From WLXB01 sp040221475 (GTDB lineage Bacteria; Pseudomonadota; Alphaproteobacteria; Rhodospirillales; Rhodospirillaceae): a DNA stretch of 64,000 nt. Positions 27,227 to 36,242 of the stretch are shown piece by piece. Every line of letters starts with the position of its first letter. The stretch's first letter is position 1. Position numbers and translations under genes: made by a program. Where the stretch lies: contig JAVKEJ010000052.1 in NCBI GenBank assembly GCA_040221475.1, positions 310,001 to 374,000 of the forward strand, written 5' to 3'. The notes under the pieces were generated by a model. It had not been told where the DNA came from. It was given only the letters and a program-made list of their open reading frames with translations, and did not search any database.

Positions 27227-27730
27227 TTAGCTTTGACGCTCAATTGTGCCTTCGGCCCCAATACGTTCCGCCGCCTTTTTGCGTGCACTCAAGGTTAAAC
27301 TGATGTTTGTGATGAGCACGTCATCGCCTGGGCTAAAGGTCAGAGCTTTATAGTAATCAGATAGCGCCCGGTCGTATTGCTCGCGATAGAAATGAATGTT
27401 GGCGCGATTGTTATAAAAGCTCCATTCCCGTGGTCGCTTGCTGATGGCTTTGTCACAGGTCTCCATCGCTTCGTCGTAGTTGCCTTGTCCTGTCAAGCCA
27501 ATGCACAAGTTATTAAGGGCTGCTGGCACATTGTTCGGTGTGAGTTCTCCAGACCTGAGAGCTTCCCGGGCCAGGCTGACACCTTTGTCCCACTTGCTGC
27601 GGTCTAAAGCATGAGCGGATTCATTCACCAGGCCATTTCCACGGCTGAACATTTGAGCCTCAGATGCGGGTACCAAAAACGCAACGCTTAAGCCGAAGGC
27701 CACCGCACCGGTGATAAAAAAGCGCATCAT
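27227..27730 (-). CDS. exported TPR-repeat protein
   Basis: A signal peptide (residues about 1-25, ending VPASEAQM) is followed by about three TPR-like helix pairs, for example NVPAALNNLCIGLTGQGNYDEAMETCDKAI, PREWSFYNNRANIHFYREQYDRALSDYYKA and GDDVLITNISLTLSARKKAAERI. It is a periplasmic scaffold of unknown partner. The GGGAG ribosome site lies before the ATG pair. Length 167 aa. Confidence 0.78.
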   Translation of the reverse strand: MMRFFITGAVAFGLSVAFLVPASEAQMFSRGNGLVNESAHALDRSKWDKGVSLAREALRSGELTPNNVPAALNNLCIGLTGQGNYDEAMETCDKAISKRPREWSFYNNRANIHFYREQYDRALSDYYKALTFSPGDDVLITNISLTLSARKKAAERIGAEGTIERQS

Positions 27731-27828
27731 CAGTCTCCCTAAGGTTCGATAATGAAATCAAAGTCTACCATAACCTAGGCGTTGATCACAAAAAGAACCG
27801 GCGTCATTGGGGATGTCAAAGATTGTTA

Positions 27829-28893
27829 CTAAAACTCTGGCGCAGCGTCTCTGTTAGACAGCATATGGCAATTCACCAGGATGAAGCCAAGATTCAGGCC
27901 AAGCCGTTCGGCGTCGGGTTGGGTGAAGGTGTAACCGAAAAACTCTCCCGGCGTACCGTCCGTATTGCGTTCAAAAATGTACATCACCAGGCTGTCCCGG
28001 GTGTAGGCACCGACCTCATTGTTCATCGGCCAATCCACATTCCTGAGATTGATCTCAATGGTACGTGGGGTGTCTTCGTTGGATGTAAACCGCGCCATAC
28101 CTCCTTGATCGGTGATTTTGAGGTCGCCATAACGCGTGAAGGGAATATCGGCACCGCCCGACACACCCGGCATGTCCGCGTAGCAGGTAAAGTTCCGGGC
28201 TCTGTTTAGCTTATGATAAACCTTGTCCGGGTTCCCGGTGATCTGTGTCCCGTCCTCCAGGTAAGTGCCGTCCCGCAACCACAAAGCATCTTCTGCGAGC
28301 ATCATGTGATAATCGGTAATGGCCATGCCCTTGCCGGGCCAGTCCCAGCGACAGGCGCCGTCTTTCATGGCGCCATGAAACTGTCCGGCCTCACGCCGCC
28401 ACAATACGTCACATCCGGGCAGAATCATGGTGTTCTCCGGTGTACGATCTTGTAGCAAGTCTGGTTCCAGATGAGCATCTTTATAGGTGGCGATCATTTC
28501 CTCGCCTTCGAGATAGTATATCTTCATCCGCACGGCAGCTTCTGCGTTGTCTGCGCTCAGAGAATAGATGCGCAGGCGGTAGGGGTTGTCCGAGTCATTG
28601 TCACGATGGTCCCGGACAAAAAACACGTATTCGCCAAAGGCCGGCAGATCCACGCGCGTGAATGTCGACGTCAGTCTCTCATGGCGGGCTTCTTCACGAA
28701 CGCCCAAACGGCCATCGAAATACTGTTGCTCACGGTTGTCGTAAGTTCCTGGCAACATCTCTGCAATAATTGTCAGATCCCGTTCTGCGGGTGTGCCGTC
28801 CTGACCCTGAGCCAAGGCGGAGACAGTCCAAAATGGTGTAAGCGCAATGAAAGCAAGTGTGAATACAGTAGCGGTTATGCAGTTGTGATTCAT
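27829..28893 (-). CDS. exported CpcT/CpeT-like protein
   Basis: A signal peptide (about 1-28, ending VSALAQ) precedes a CpcT/CpeT-type domain. Typical parts are LPGTYDNREQQYFD near the mature N-terminus, RLRIYSLSADN, and the cysteine-bearing block PGCDVLWRREAGQFHGAMKDGACRWDW. In cyanobacteria this family attaches bilins to phycobiliproteins; proteobacterial members are of unknown role. A second, probably calycin-like, half includes NFTCYADMPGVSGG. The ATG at 28893 has a strong GGGAGAAGG site; the frame stays open 12 codons upstream. At 355 aa it is nearly twice the cyanobacterial length. Confidence 0.75.
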   Translation of the reverse strand: MNHNCITATVFTLAFIALTPFWTVSALAQGQDGTPAERDLTIIAEMLPGTYDNREQQYFDGRLGVREEARHERLTSTFTRVDLPAFGEYVFFVRDHRDNDSDNPYRLRIYSLSADNAEAAVRMKIYYLEGEEMIATYKDAHLEPDLLQDRTPENTMILPGCDVLWRREAGQFHGAMKDGACRWDWPGKGMAITDYHMMLAEDALWLRDGTYLEDGTQITGNPDKVYHKLNRARNFTCYADMPGVSGGADIPFTRYGDLKITDQGGMARFTSNEDTPRTIEINLRNVDWPMNNEVGAYTRDSLVMYIFERNTDGTPGEFFGYTFTQPDAERLGLNLGFILVNCHMLSNRDAAPEF

Positions 28894-28951
28894 GGCCTTC
28901 TCCCTTTCTTGCTGGGTCCACTTTAGCACCCAAACGGATTAGGGGAATACG

Positions 28952-29608
28952 TTACAGCGTATCTGCCAGCCGCCAGGGATGGTCGTTTTCGAGGCCCGAT
29001 AAGGCGATAATTGTAACCGGCTCGCAGTCTTGCAACTCAATTTGCAGGGTTGGCGCAAGAGCTGCCCAGGCATCTTGCGCAGCCTGTTCATTAGAAAACA
29101 TCGCGACAATGATGTGACTGCCCGGCATCAGGTTTTCGAGCCGTTCAATGCCTTCCGGGCCAGAATCAGCAAGTACAGTGCCCTTGTGCCGCTCAATACC
29201 CTCAAGGAAAGGGTCGGCAAACCGCCGCCAGCATCCTGGTGTTTTTGCGGCAGCCATGGCAACCAGATACCCGCCTGCGCCGGGGATCGGGTCTTCCTCT
29301 GTATCGACCCCCGCGAGCCCAACGGCAGCAAAGCGCCCAGCTTTTTTGCGCACCGTATAGGCGTTACGGTAGTCGTCTGACCACCAAAAGTGTGACACGT
29401 CCTCAGGCGAGGGGAACCGGGCCAACATCACGGACAGGTTTTTGAGGCCGCCAGATAAAAACGACACACCACCGGTTTGCCCGCCCATGACCAGGCGGTA
29501 ACCGTTGTGCTGCTTATAAATGGGCGGCAACAAACTTTGGTATTTGTCCATCCCAGTACGTTCAAGCGGCGTGCCGAGGACAAGCAGGTAACCATGGCGT
29601 CTTATCAT
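28952..29608 (-). CDS. two-domain DUF1330-like protein
   Basis: Two copies of a roughly 95-residue dimeric alpha-beta barrel fold appear in tandem. Copy one has YQSLLPPIYKQHNGYRLVMGG and MLARFPSPEDVSHFWWSDDYRNA; copy two has PGAGGYLVAMAAAKTPGCWRRFADPFLEG and IIVAMFSNEQAAQDAWAAL. The pattern of Pro near the start, GG before the second strand and FPS..W..DY.. suggests DUF1330. No signal peptide is obvious, so it is probably cytosolic. The function of this family is unknown; EthD-like or monooxygenase-type barrels are alternatives. Confidence 0.6.
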   Translation of the reverse strand: MIRRHGYLLVLGTPLERTGMDKYQSLLPPIYKQHNGYRLVMGGQTGGVSFLSGGLKNLSVMLARFPSPEDVSHFWWSDDYRNAYTVRKKAGRFAAVGLAGVDTEEDPIPGAGGYLVAMAAAKTPGCWRRFADPFLEGIERHKGTVLADSGPEGIERLENLMPGSHIIVAMFSNEQAAQDAWAALAPTLQIELQDCEPVTIIALSGLENDHPWRLADTL

Positions 29609-29689
29609 GGCAGCACAATGCCTTTGCTGTGCTGAGTTTTCAACCGGTGAAAGCGGTTTAGTTGCTTGAGAAGGCTGGACATTGCCTTA

Positions 29690-29726
29690 CCAAAAACAAA
29701 AGCGGCGGCCCCAAAGGACCGCCGCT
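29690..29726 (-). terminator. rho-independent terminator of the TonB-dependent receptor gene
   Basis: Read on the minus strand, AGCGGCGGTCC, a TTTG loop and GGGCCGCCGCT form an 11-bp stem with one mismatch, followed by TTTTGTTTTTGG. It lies 27 bp after the receptor stop codon. Confidence 0.85.
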
Positions 29727-29752
29727 CGTTTTCGTTCTCAGTTTTGTAACGT

Positions 29753-32218
29753 TTAGAAGCGGTAGAGCACTTCTACGCCGTAACGGGCTTTGTCACCTGG
29801 GTGAATGAATGATCCGCCAAACTCAGGCGCTGGAATAACTTCTTCCAGGTATTCCTTGTCAAACAGGTTGGTTGCAAAACCGGTAATCGCCCACATGTCA
29901 GACTCAATCCCAATGCGCAGGTTGACTGTGCCGTAGGCATCACGCTCTGTCCGGCCATAGTTGGCAGGGCCAAAGAGCGACGTGTTGTCTTGATCCTGTA
30001 CCGTGTGGAACCACGTTGGTCCGACTAGGCTGTAGTCGGCCCGGCTGACGAACTCGATTTCGTTTGTGATCGGGAACTGAGCCTGGATACCGGCGTTGAC
30101 CGTGTAGTCGGCTGTGTACGGGGCCTTGTTGCCGACCGTGTTCGGCCGCACAGCATTACCCTTGATTTCACTATCCAAGATGTTGAACCCACCAAAGATA
30201 CTGAAGTTTTCGGATAGCGCCGCGTTGGCTGCGAATTCGACACCATAGATGTCGACATCATCAATGTTGTTAACAATACGCAGCAAGCCGAAAGCTCCGA
30301 CAAAGAACTCGAAGAACTGCATGTCTTCGACGCTGGTGTAATAGCCAGCACCTTCCAAGGTCAGGCGATCATCAAAGTAGCTGCCTTTGAAACCAAGCTC
30401 GAACGCACTCGAGGTTTCCTTGCGGAAAAAGTCTTCAATCGAGACATTGGTGCCAAGGGCATCATTGATGAACAGGTCAATGGTTGCTTGAGACCCTGAG
30501 CTGTTAAAGCCACCAGATTTAAAGCCGATACCCCAGTTGGCAAACAACGTTGTGTCGGTGCCAACATCCCAGGTCAAACTGATCTTGGGCTGAATTTCTT
30601 CAAAGGCCCGCGCTTGATCGGGAATGATTCCGGACGGGTTAATTGCCGGGTTCAGGCCAGGGTTGATGGGATCGCCACCTTGGAAGCCATCGCTGGGATC
30701 AAAGTCGATATAGGTCGACCGCGCATCCGTCGGCACCAGGCTGCGGCTTTTCCGTTCTTCCCGGTCATAGCGCAAAGCCACGGAAAGCTCGACATCATCG
30801 TTGATGTCATAAGCAATGTTACCGAACACCGCGTAGACCTTGCTGTCGAATTTATCGTGAACCAACTGCTCGGTGGCATTGGGCTGACCCGCTGGGACGA
30901 ACAACTGAGGTGTCACCGTGGTCACATCTTCAATACCGGTGTTGACGCCCACGCGACGGTTCAGATCCAGGAAGTACGCGCCAACCAACCAGCGCAACTC
31001 CTGATCAGCCGGAGAGGCCAAGCGGATTTCAAAGCTGATGTCATCTTGAAAACGCTCTTGATACTGAGTGCCATCGCAGGATGTTGGTGTGTAGGGTCCA
31101 AGGATTGACGATGCCGCATCCGGCCCCAGGAACTGTGGTCCTGGCAAGGTCACACCGGCTGCGTTCAGTGCATCAATACTGGCGATACAGCTTGGTTCTT
31201 GGAAGAAGAACCCAAAGGCTCCGGAGGTGCCGTCAGCGCCCAAACTATTTTCAATGTCTGAATACAACGCCCAAGCGGTTAAGGATCCCCAGTCGTATTC
31301 CGCGTCGTATTTGGCGGAGACTTCGATGGTTTTTTGCTCATTAAAAGAATCGATCTGGTTGACGAACTGGAAATTATGTTCGTTGACGTCTTCAAACAGC
31401 AGAGGATTACCGAACAGGTCGGCTAGGAAGCTGGCCGCAAAGGCCGGGTTAAAGGAAATTGCGGCGGCATCCACTTCGCCGTACCGGGCTTTAACATCTA
31501 AAGTGGATGTGTCGCTGGTATCGAAGACGAAGCGGGTTGAGATGTTGTAGTTCTCAAAATCGTCGACGTTCTTTTGATTGGAGGTTTCATTAAAATAGAA
31601 ACCATCCGAATCCCGCCAATCGACCTGGAAGCTTGCACCAATGGTGTCGCTCAGCGGGCCAGCCATGTAGGCGGAGGCGTAATAGCTGTCATCATTGGCA
31701 CCAGAGACTTTGAACTCGCCTTCAAACTCCTCGCCGGGTTGCTTGTTGGTGATAATGATCGCACCAGCAGCAGCGTTACGGCCATAGATGGCGCCCTGAG
31801 GGCCTTTTAGAATTTCGATCTGTTGCAGGTTGGCGTATTCGCGGTTCAAGGCCGCTGGATTGGTATGAAGAATACCATCAATGATCAGCGCAAAGCTGTT
31901 CTCAGCGTCGCGGGCACCGTTGATGCCGCGAATGTTCACCTGAGTGTCGCCGACTTCAGCGGCGTCCACGATGGTTACGCCTGGCGTTAAATTAATGAAG
32001 TCTTCCGCGCGCTGCACACCGGCGCGTTCCAACTGATCTGCGGTGAAAGCCGTGATGCTGGCCGGTACATCCTGCAAAGATTCAGAACGTTGACGGGCAG
32101 TTACGATGATTTCTTCAATGGCAACTTGTTGCGCAAATGATGGCGCTGTCCAAGTCGAGCCCAACAGCAAGGCACTGGTGGACAGTAACAGGGTCTTTTT
32201 CAGCGGTGAGCAGTTCAC
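29753..32218 (-). CDS. TonB-dependent outer membrane receptor
   Basis: This 821-residue outer membrane barrel imports a large or scarce substrate using TonB energy. A signal peptide (about 1-29) is followed by the TonB box region IEEIIVTARQRSESLQDVPASI. The plug domain has INLTPGVTIVDAAEVGDTQVNIRG and LKGPQGAIYGRNAAAGAIIIT. The 22-strand barrel ends in the aromatic KARYGVEVLYRF. The plug style fits the large non-siderophore receptor group of sphingomonad-like bacteria, which take up glycans or aromatic and terpenoid compounds. The GTG start has AGGAGAG before it. It is divergent from the M14 peptidase gene and has its own terminator. Confidence 0.93.
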   Translation of the reverse strand: MNCSPLKKTLLLSTSALLLGSTWTAPSFAQQVAIEEIIVTARQRSESLQDVPASITAFTADQLERAGVQRAEDFINLTPGVTIVDAAEVGDTQVNIRGINGARDAENSFALIIDGILHTNPAALNREYANLQQIEILKGPQGAIYGRNAAAGAIIITNKQPGEEFEGEFKVSGANDDSYYASAYMAGPLSDTIGASFQVDWRDSDGFYFNETSNQKNVDDFENYNISTRFVFDTSDTSTLDVKARYGEVDAAAISFNPAFAASFLADLFGNPLLFEDVNEHNFQFVNQIDSFNEQKTIEVSAKYDAEYDWGSLTAWALYSDIENSLGADGTSGAFGFFFQEPSCIASIDALNAAGVTLPGPQFLGPDAASSILGPYTPTSCDGTQYQERFQDDISFEIRLASPADQELRWLVGAYFLDLNRRVGVNTGIEDVTTVTPQLFVPAGQPNATEQLVHDKFDSKVYAVFGNIAYDINDDVELSVALRYDREERKSRSLVPTDARSTYIDFDPSDGFQGGDPINPGLNPAINPSGIIPDQARAFEEIQPKISLTWDVGTDTTLFANWGIGFKSGGFNSSGSQATIDLFINDALGTNVSIEDFFRKETSSAFELGFKGSYFDDRLTLEGAGYYTSVEDMQFFEFFVGAFGLLRIVNNIDDVDIYGVEFAANAALSENFSIFGGFNILDSEIKGNAVRPNTVGNKAPYTADYTVNAGIQAQFPITNEIEFVSRADYSLVGPTWFHTVQDQDNTSLFGPANYGRTERDAYGTVNLRIGIESDMWAITGFATNLFDKEYLEEVIPAPEFGGSFIHPGDKARYGVEVLYRF

Positions 32219-32240
32219 TGTGTCTCTCTCCTAGATAACG

Positions 32241-32257
32241 GTTCCGTTTATCGGAAC
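32241..32257. promoter_or_regulatory. inverted repeat in the receptor gene leader
   Basis: GTTCCG, tttat and CGGAAC make a perfect 6-bp inverted repeat only 23 bp before the receptor start. It could be an operator or a leader hairpin near the ribosome site. Confidence 0.35.
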
Positions 32258-32415
32258 GCATAACACGGTTACGTCTGATGAGCGGGAATAGATGCCTCTC
32301 GGACGTCACGGGTGGCGCAGTCGCACCTATGATAACGCATGAAAGCTACGCGAAAACGAGAGCGTTGCAACGCACGGACCCTTGGAAACGGCTGAAAATA
32401 GCCGATTCCAAAGGA

Positions 32416-32435
32416 CTGTGACAGTTCTGACACAG
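32416..32435. promoter_or_regulatory. CRP/FNR-like palindrome between divergent genes
   Basis: CTGTGACAGTTCTGACACAG is symmetric at 16 of 20 positions and contains TGTGA-N6-TGACA, one base off the CRP consensus TGTGA-N6-TCACA. It lies midway between two divergent starts. Binding by a CRP-family protein is inferred only. Confidence 0.35.
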
Positions 32436-32600
32436 ACAAATTATTACCGCACAAGCAGGTGGAATTAGGGGCGGCGCGTAAAAACTGTTCCAGAGTCCGG
32501 GTTTCTGCCCTTAACCTTCCTAAAATTCGGGAACACTATTCAGGGGCAAGGTCTGATTTGTCTGACGCAGCCCACAAGAATACGGGGAAGGGAAAGCCAC

Positions 32601-35243
32601 GTGAGAAACCTTAAAGCAGCATCGCTCTCAGTGTTATTCGGGATTTTGGCGAGTGTCAGCAGCGTCGCCGAAGACTTGGACTATTACCTGCCGTCTGGCG
32701 TTGCCTATGACCCGGCAATTCCAACGCCGTCTTCAGTGCTTGGATACGAAGTCGGGGCGTATGTCTCTAACCCGGGCAATGTGACCGCATACATTCAGGC
32801 GGTTGCCGCCGCTTCAGATCGCATCACGCTCGAAGTCATTGGGCGCACCCATGAACGCCGTCCGATCCATATGCTAACGATATCGTCGCCGGAGAACCTC
32901 GCACGCATCGACGATATTCACGCGAAGCACCTGGCCCTTAGCGAGCCGTCTTCATCGCAAACCGTCGAAGACGACATGCCGGCCATCACCTGGCTCGGGT
33001 TTGGTGTCCATGGCGATGAGATCAGTTCTATGGAGGCGGGACTGTTAACTGTCTATCACCTGGCTGCCGCACAAGATCCCGCGACCGTCGCGCATCTTGA
33101 AAACACCGTTGTGCTGTTGGTGCCCGTGCTGAACCCCGATGGCTACAACCGCGCGTCAACGTCCTTGAACACTTATCGCGGCGAAGCGCCAGTCGCCAAC
33201 CTGCAACATGCAGAACACAACGGCACCTGGCCACGCGGGCGAACCAATCACTATTGGTTTGATCTCAACCGCCAATGGATGGCGCGCACGCAACCGGAAG
33301 CCCAGGCATGGGGCGCGCAGTTTCAAAAGTGGAAACCCCATTTATTAGCGGACTTTCACGAAATGCTCATCGATTCCACTTACTTTTTCAGTCCGGGAAT
33401 CGCCGAGCAACGCAACCCGTATATTCCCGAGCGGGCAACGGAACTCACCCGTATCATCGGCACATACGCTCAAGAGTATTTGGACAGCGCGCAGGAGCTT
33501 TATTACTCCGAGGAATTTTTTGACGATTACAACCCGGCCATGGGCTCCAACTATCCGTTGCTGCTGGGCAGTGTTGCGTTCCTGTTCGAGAACCGTGGTT
33601 TTGAAGGCTTGCTGGCAGAAACCCCCTCTGGCGACATCACCTTGGGAACCCGCGTCAAACGGCATTTAAACATTTCGCTTTCCATGGTGCGCGCCGCATC
33701 AGATTTGCGCGAAACCTTACTCGACTATCGCTATCAGTTTGGCGCGATGACTCGCGAGGCTGCGGCGTCAGACCGGGTCAAGGGTTATGTGTTTACGGCC
33801 CATGGTGATGACGCGCGGATGTTCCATTTTTTGGACATGCTTGATCGCCTGGATATTGATGTGTTCCGCCTTGCGCGATCTCTACGGGACGATGGCGTAA
33901 CCTTTCAAACGGCCAACAGTTATATCGTGCCGACCAATCAGCCGACCTACCGTTTGATCCGCAATCTGTTTGAAACCAGAACGGACTTTGGCGATGTCGT
34001 GTTTTATGACGCAACAACCTGGACCAAGCCACTGGCCTTTGGCCTGACCTATGCCGACTTAACCGCGTTTGGCACTGACCTGCTTGGCGATAAAATAGAC
34101 CCCGCATTCCCGGTCAAGGACGCGCCTGACCGCGCCGCTTATGCCTATGTGTTCTCATGGGAAGGGTATTACGCACCGCGGGCCGTGGCCCGTCTGCTCA
34201 AAAAAGAGGGCCATGCCAGGGTCGCATTGCAGCCCTTCACAGCCATGACCACACAAGGGGCCGTCGACTTTGAACCTGGCGCGATCATCGTTCCGGTCGG
34301 TGACGGACAGCCGCTCAGCGCAGAGGCATTGCACAGTGTGATGACAACGATCGGTAAAGAGGATGGTATTCAGGTCTATGCCGCCATTACCGGGCGCACG
34401 GAACGCGGTATCGATTTCGGCGGCAACTATGCGCAACCCTTAGTCATGCCGAAGGTGCTGATGCCCATTGGCGAGTCTGTGCGCTTTTATGACGCCGGTG
34501 AATTGTGGCATCTGATGGATTACCGCATGGACATCCCGGTCCTGATGCGCGACGCCGGGGTCTTGCGCAGCACCGATTGGTCCCGTGTGACTCACTTGGT
34601 ATTGCCGGACGGCAGTTACGATCAATGGAGTGATGATCAGGTTAGGCAGATCGATGCCTGGATCAAACAAGGCGGCACTTTGGTCGCCATCAAGCGGGCG
34701 GCATTGTGGGCGGTCAAGAACAAGCTCATGGATGTCGACATCATTGATGACTTTGCCATCGTTGGCTTCGGTGCGCCAACACCGGCCAACGACGAAGACA
34801 CCGCCGCACCGTTACCAGAGCGGCAGGATTACGCCGTCAAAGAGAACGTCGAACAGGCCCAGCGTATCCGCGGCACAATCTTTGAAACCGATGTGGACAT
34901 CACACATCCGATTGGCTTCGGGTATACGTCCCGGTTGCAACCGTCTTTTCGAGAAAACCGCATCATTTTAGGCCGCTCGAAAAATCCGTTCGGTACCGTC
35001 GCTCAATACACCGGTGCGCCGCTGATGAGTGGTTTTGCCAGCGCCGAGAACATCGAGAAAGTTGCGGGGGCGGGTGCTGTGCTGGCTGAACGGCGGGGCC
35101 AGGGGGCTGTTGTTTTGCTCTCAGATAATCCGAATTTTCGGGCGTGGTGGTTCGGCCCGAACAAAATGTTTCTCAATAGTTTGTTTTTCTCAACGGCCAT
35201 CAAGGCCGAGTTCTCGCGCTTTGGCGAAGAGGCGGAAGAATAA
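32601..35243 (+). CDS. secreted M14-family zinc metallopeptidase, large form
   Basis: A signal peptide (about 1-24) leads into a carboxypeptidase A-like domain. The zinc ligands are His137 and Glu140 (GVHGDEISSMEAG) and His253 (LADFHEM). FDLNRQW carries the substrate-binding Asn-Arg, and Glu330 (FLFENRGFEG) is the likely catalytic acid/base. Beyond residue 390 lies a 490-residue tail with a glutamine amidotransferase-like look (DDQVRQIDAWIKQGGTLVAIKRAALWAV). The 880-aa length and layout match large periplasmic M14 peptidases of marine proteobacteria. The GTG start has GGGGAAGGGA before it. The substrate is unknown; peptides taken up with the help of the divergent receptor are a possible link. 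Confidence 0.88.
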   Translation: MRNLKAASLSVLFGILASVSSVAEDLDYYLPSGVAYDPAIPTPSSVLGYEVGAYVSNPGNVTAYIQAVAAASDRITLEVIGRTHERRPIHMLTISSPENLARIDDIHAKHLALSEPSSSQTVEDDMPAITWLGFGVHGDEISSMEAGLLTVYHLAAAQDPATVAHLENTVVLLVPVLNPDGYNRASTSLNTYRGEAPVANLQHAEHNGTWPRGRTNHYWFDLNRQWMARTQPEAQAWGAQFQKWKPHLLADFHEMLIDSTYFFSPGIAEQRNPYIPERATELTRIIGTYAQEYLDSAQELYYSEEFFDDYNPAMGSNYPLLLGSVAFLFENRGFEGLLAETPSGDITLGTRVKRHLNISLSMVRAASDLRETLLDYRYQFGAMTREAAASDRVKGYVFTAHGDDARMFHFLDMLDRLDIDVFRLARSLRDDGVTFQTANSYIVPTNQPTYRLIRNLFETRTDFGDVVFYDATTWTKPLAFGLTYADLTAFGTDLLGDKIDPAFPVKDAPDRAAYAYVFSWEGYYAPRAVARLLKKEGHARVALQPFTAMTTQGAVDFEPGAIIVPVGDGQPLSAEALHSVMTTIGKEDGIQVYAAITGRTERGIDFGGNYAQPLVMPKVLMPIGESVRFYDAGELWHLMDYRMDIPVLMRDAGVLRSTDWSRVTHLVLPDGSYDQWSDDQVRQIDAWIKQGGTLVAIKRAALWAVKNKLMDVDIIDDFAIVGFGAPTPANDEDTAAPLPERQDYAVKENVEQAQRIRGTIFETDVDITHPIGFGYTSRLQPSFRENRIILGRSKNPFGTVAQYTGAPLMSGFASAENIEKVAGAGAVLAERRGQGAVVLLSDNPNFRAWWFGPNKMFLNSLFFSTAIKAEFSRFGEEAEE

Positions 35244-35246
35244 GCT

Positions 35247-36242
35247 TTAGCGTTCACCCGCGGCATACGCCGCACGTCCAGCGTGAATGGCGTCGGCGAC
35301 CGCTTGAGTTTCACCACCGATCTCGCGAATCAAGCGTTGGTGTGTGCCCACAGATGCGGCTTTCCAGGCCGCCCGTTGCTCTTTGGTGAAAACATGGGCG
35401 GTGAATCCTTCGCCACCCGCATTGGCCAGGGCCATGGCGGTCATGCCAGCGATAATGGTCCGCACGTCTGCGGTGCTGGCAAAGCTGTCAATCACGGCGC
35501 GCCGGTCTGGCGCGGAGAGGCCGTCCAGCCATTTGGTGTTGGCCAGCAAAAAGCCGCCCAGAAAAAAATGTTCCGTCAGCATAAAATGAGGGGCTTCCGG
35601 CACCAGACCCGTGCCCGTGTAGGCGATGGTCGGTGTTAATCCCCCATCGATCAGGCCGGTCTGCAAACCGGGTATGGTCTCTGGGCTGGTGATGTAAATC
35701 ACATCGGCCCCAACCGACTCCAGGAATAGACGTGCGGCGATGTCTTGGGTCGCGCGCAGGCGCACGCCCTCGGCCTCTTGTGGCCACAGAATAGGCCGGT
35801 TGGCGTAGATGTTCTGTCCTCCCAGGTCCAGCCAGCGCAAAATCGTCAGGCCTTTTTCGGCCATTAACGGGGTGAAGACCTCGAAGAAAACCGTATCGAC
35901 CACGTGGTCAAACTCGGCCTTGCTGTCGAACAGAAAGGGTGCACCAAGATACCCAAGTTCCGGCAAAATGTTGGACAGCACCAAGCTCGACAGCGACGCG
36001 ACCTTGATGCGTCCGCGTCGCACGCCGGAAAGAATTTGTTCTTCTGGTCCACCCTCGCCATGAATCAGCAGTTGCGGTGTTAAGCGTCCCCCGGACTGCG
36101 CTTCAAGGCGCTCTGCATAATCGTAAAACACAGTGGCGGCAGGCGAGCCCGGAATGACGAAGCCGCCAATCTCAACTTGCTCTGCCTGCGCCTGAAAACC
36201 GCCGAAACACCAGAGCCCTGCGGCAAAAAGTATGCGTCGCAT
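35247..36242 (-). CDS. TRAP transporter substrate-binding protein (DctP family), orphan
   Basis: This periplasmic solute receptor has a signal peptide (RRILFAAGLWCFGGFQAQA) and DctP blocks LTPQLLIHGEGGPEEQILSGVRRG, GAPFLFDSKAEFDHV and LRATQDIAARLFLESVGADV. The conserved arginine for carboxylate binding lies in GVRLRATQD. No DctQ or DctM membrane gene is present nearby. The ATG at 36242 shares a base with the stop of the preceding hydrolase gene (TGATG), so translation is coupled; the open frame extends six more codons. Its ligand may be a product of the hydrolase. It is convergent with the M14 gene, 3 bp apart. Confidence 0.88.
   Translation of the reverse strand: MRRILFAAGLWCFGGFQAQAEQVEIGGFVIPGSPAATVFYDYAERLEAQSGGRLTPQLLIHGEGGPEEQILSGVRRGRIKVASLSSLVLSNILPELGYLGAPFLFDSKAEFDHVVDTVFFEVFTPLMAEKGLTILRWLDLGGQNIYANRPILWPQEAEGVRLRATQDIAARLFLESVGADVIYITSPETIPGLQTGLIDGGLTPTIAYTGTGLVPEAPHFMLTEHFFLGGFLLANTKWLDGLSAPDRRAVIDSFASTADVRTIIAGMTAMALANAGGEGFTAHVFTKEQRAAWKAASVGTHQRLIREIGGETQAVADAIHAGRAAYAAGER

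Larger units (their letters stand above)
32219..32600. other. divergent regulatory region between the receptor and M14 peptidase genes
   Basis: The 382-bp gap contains no credible gene. It holds three inverted repeats: 32241-32257, 32389-32404 (CGGCT, gaaaat, AGCCG) and the longer palindrome 32416-32435. It must carry the promoters of both divergent genes. Confidence 0.55.
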
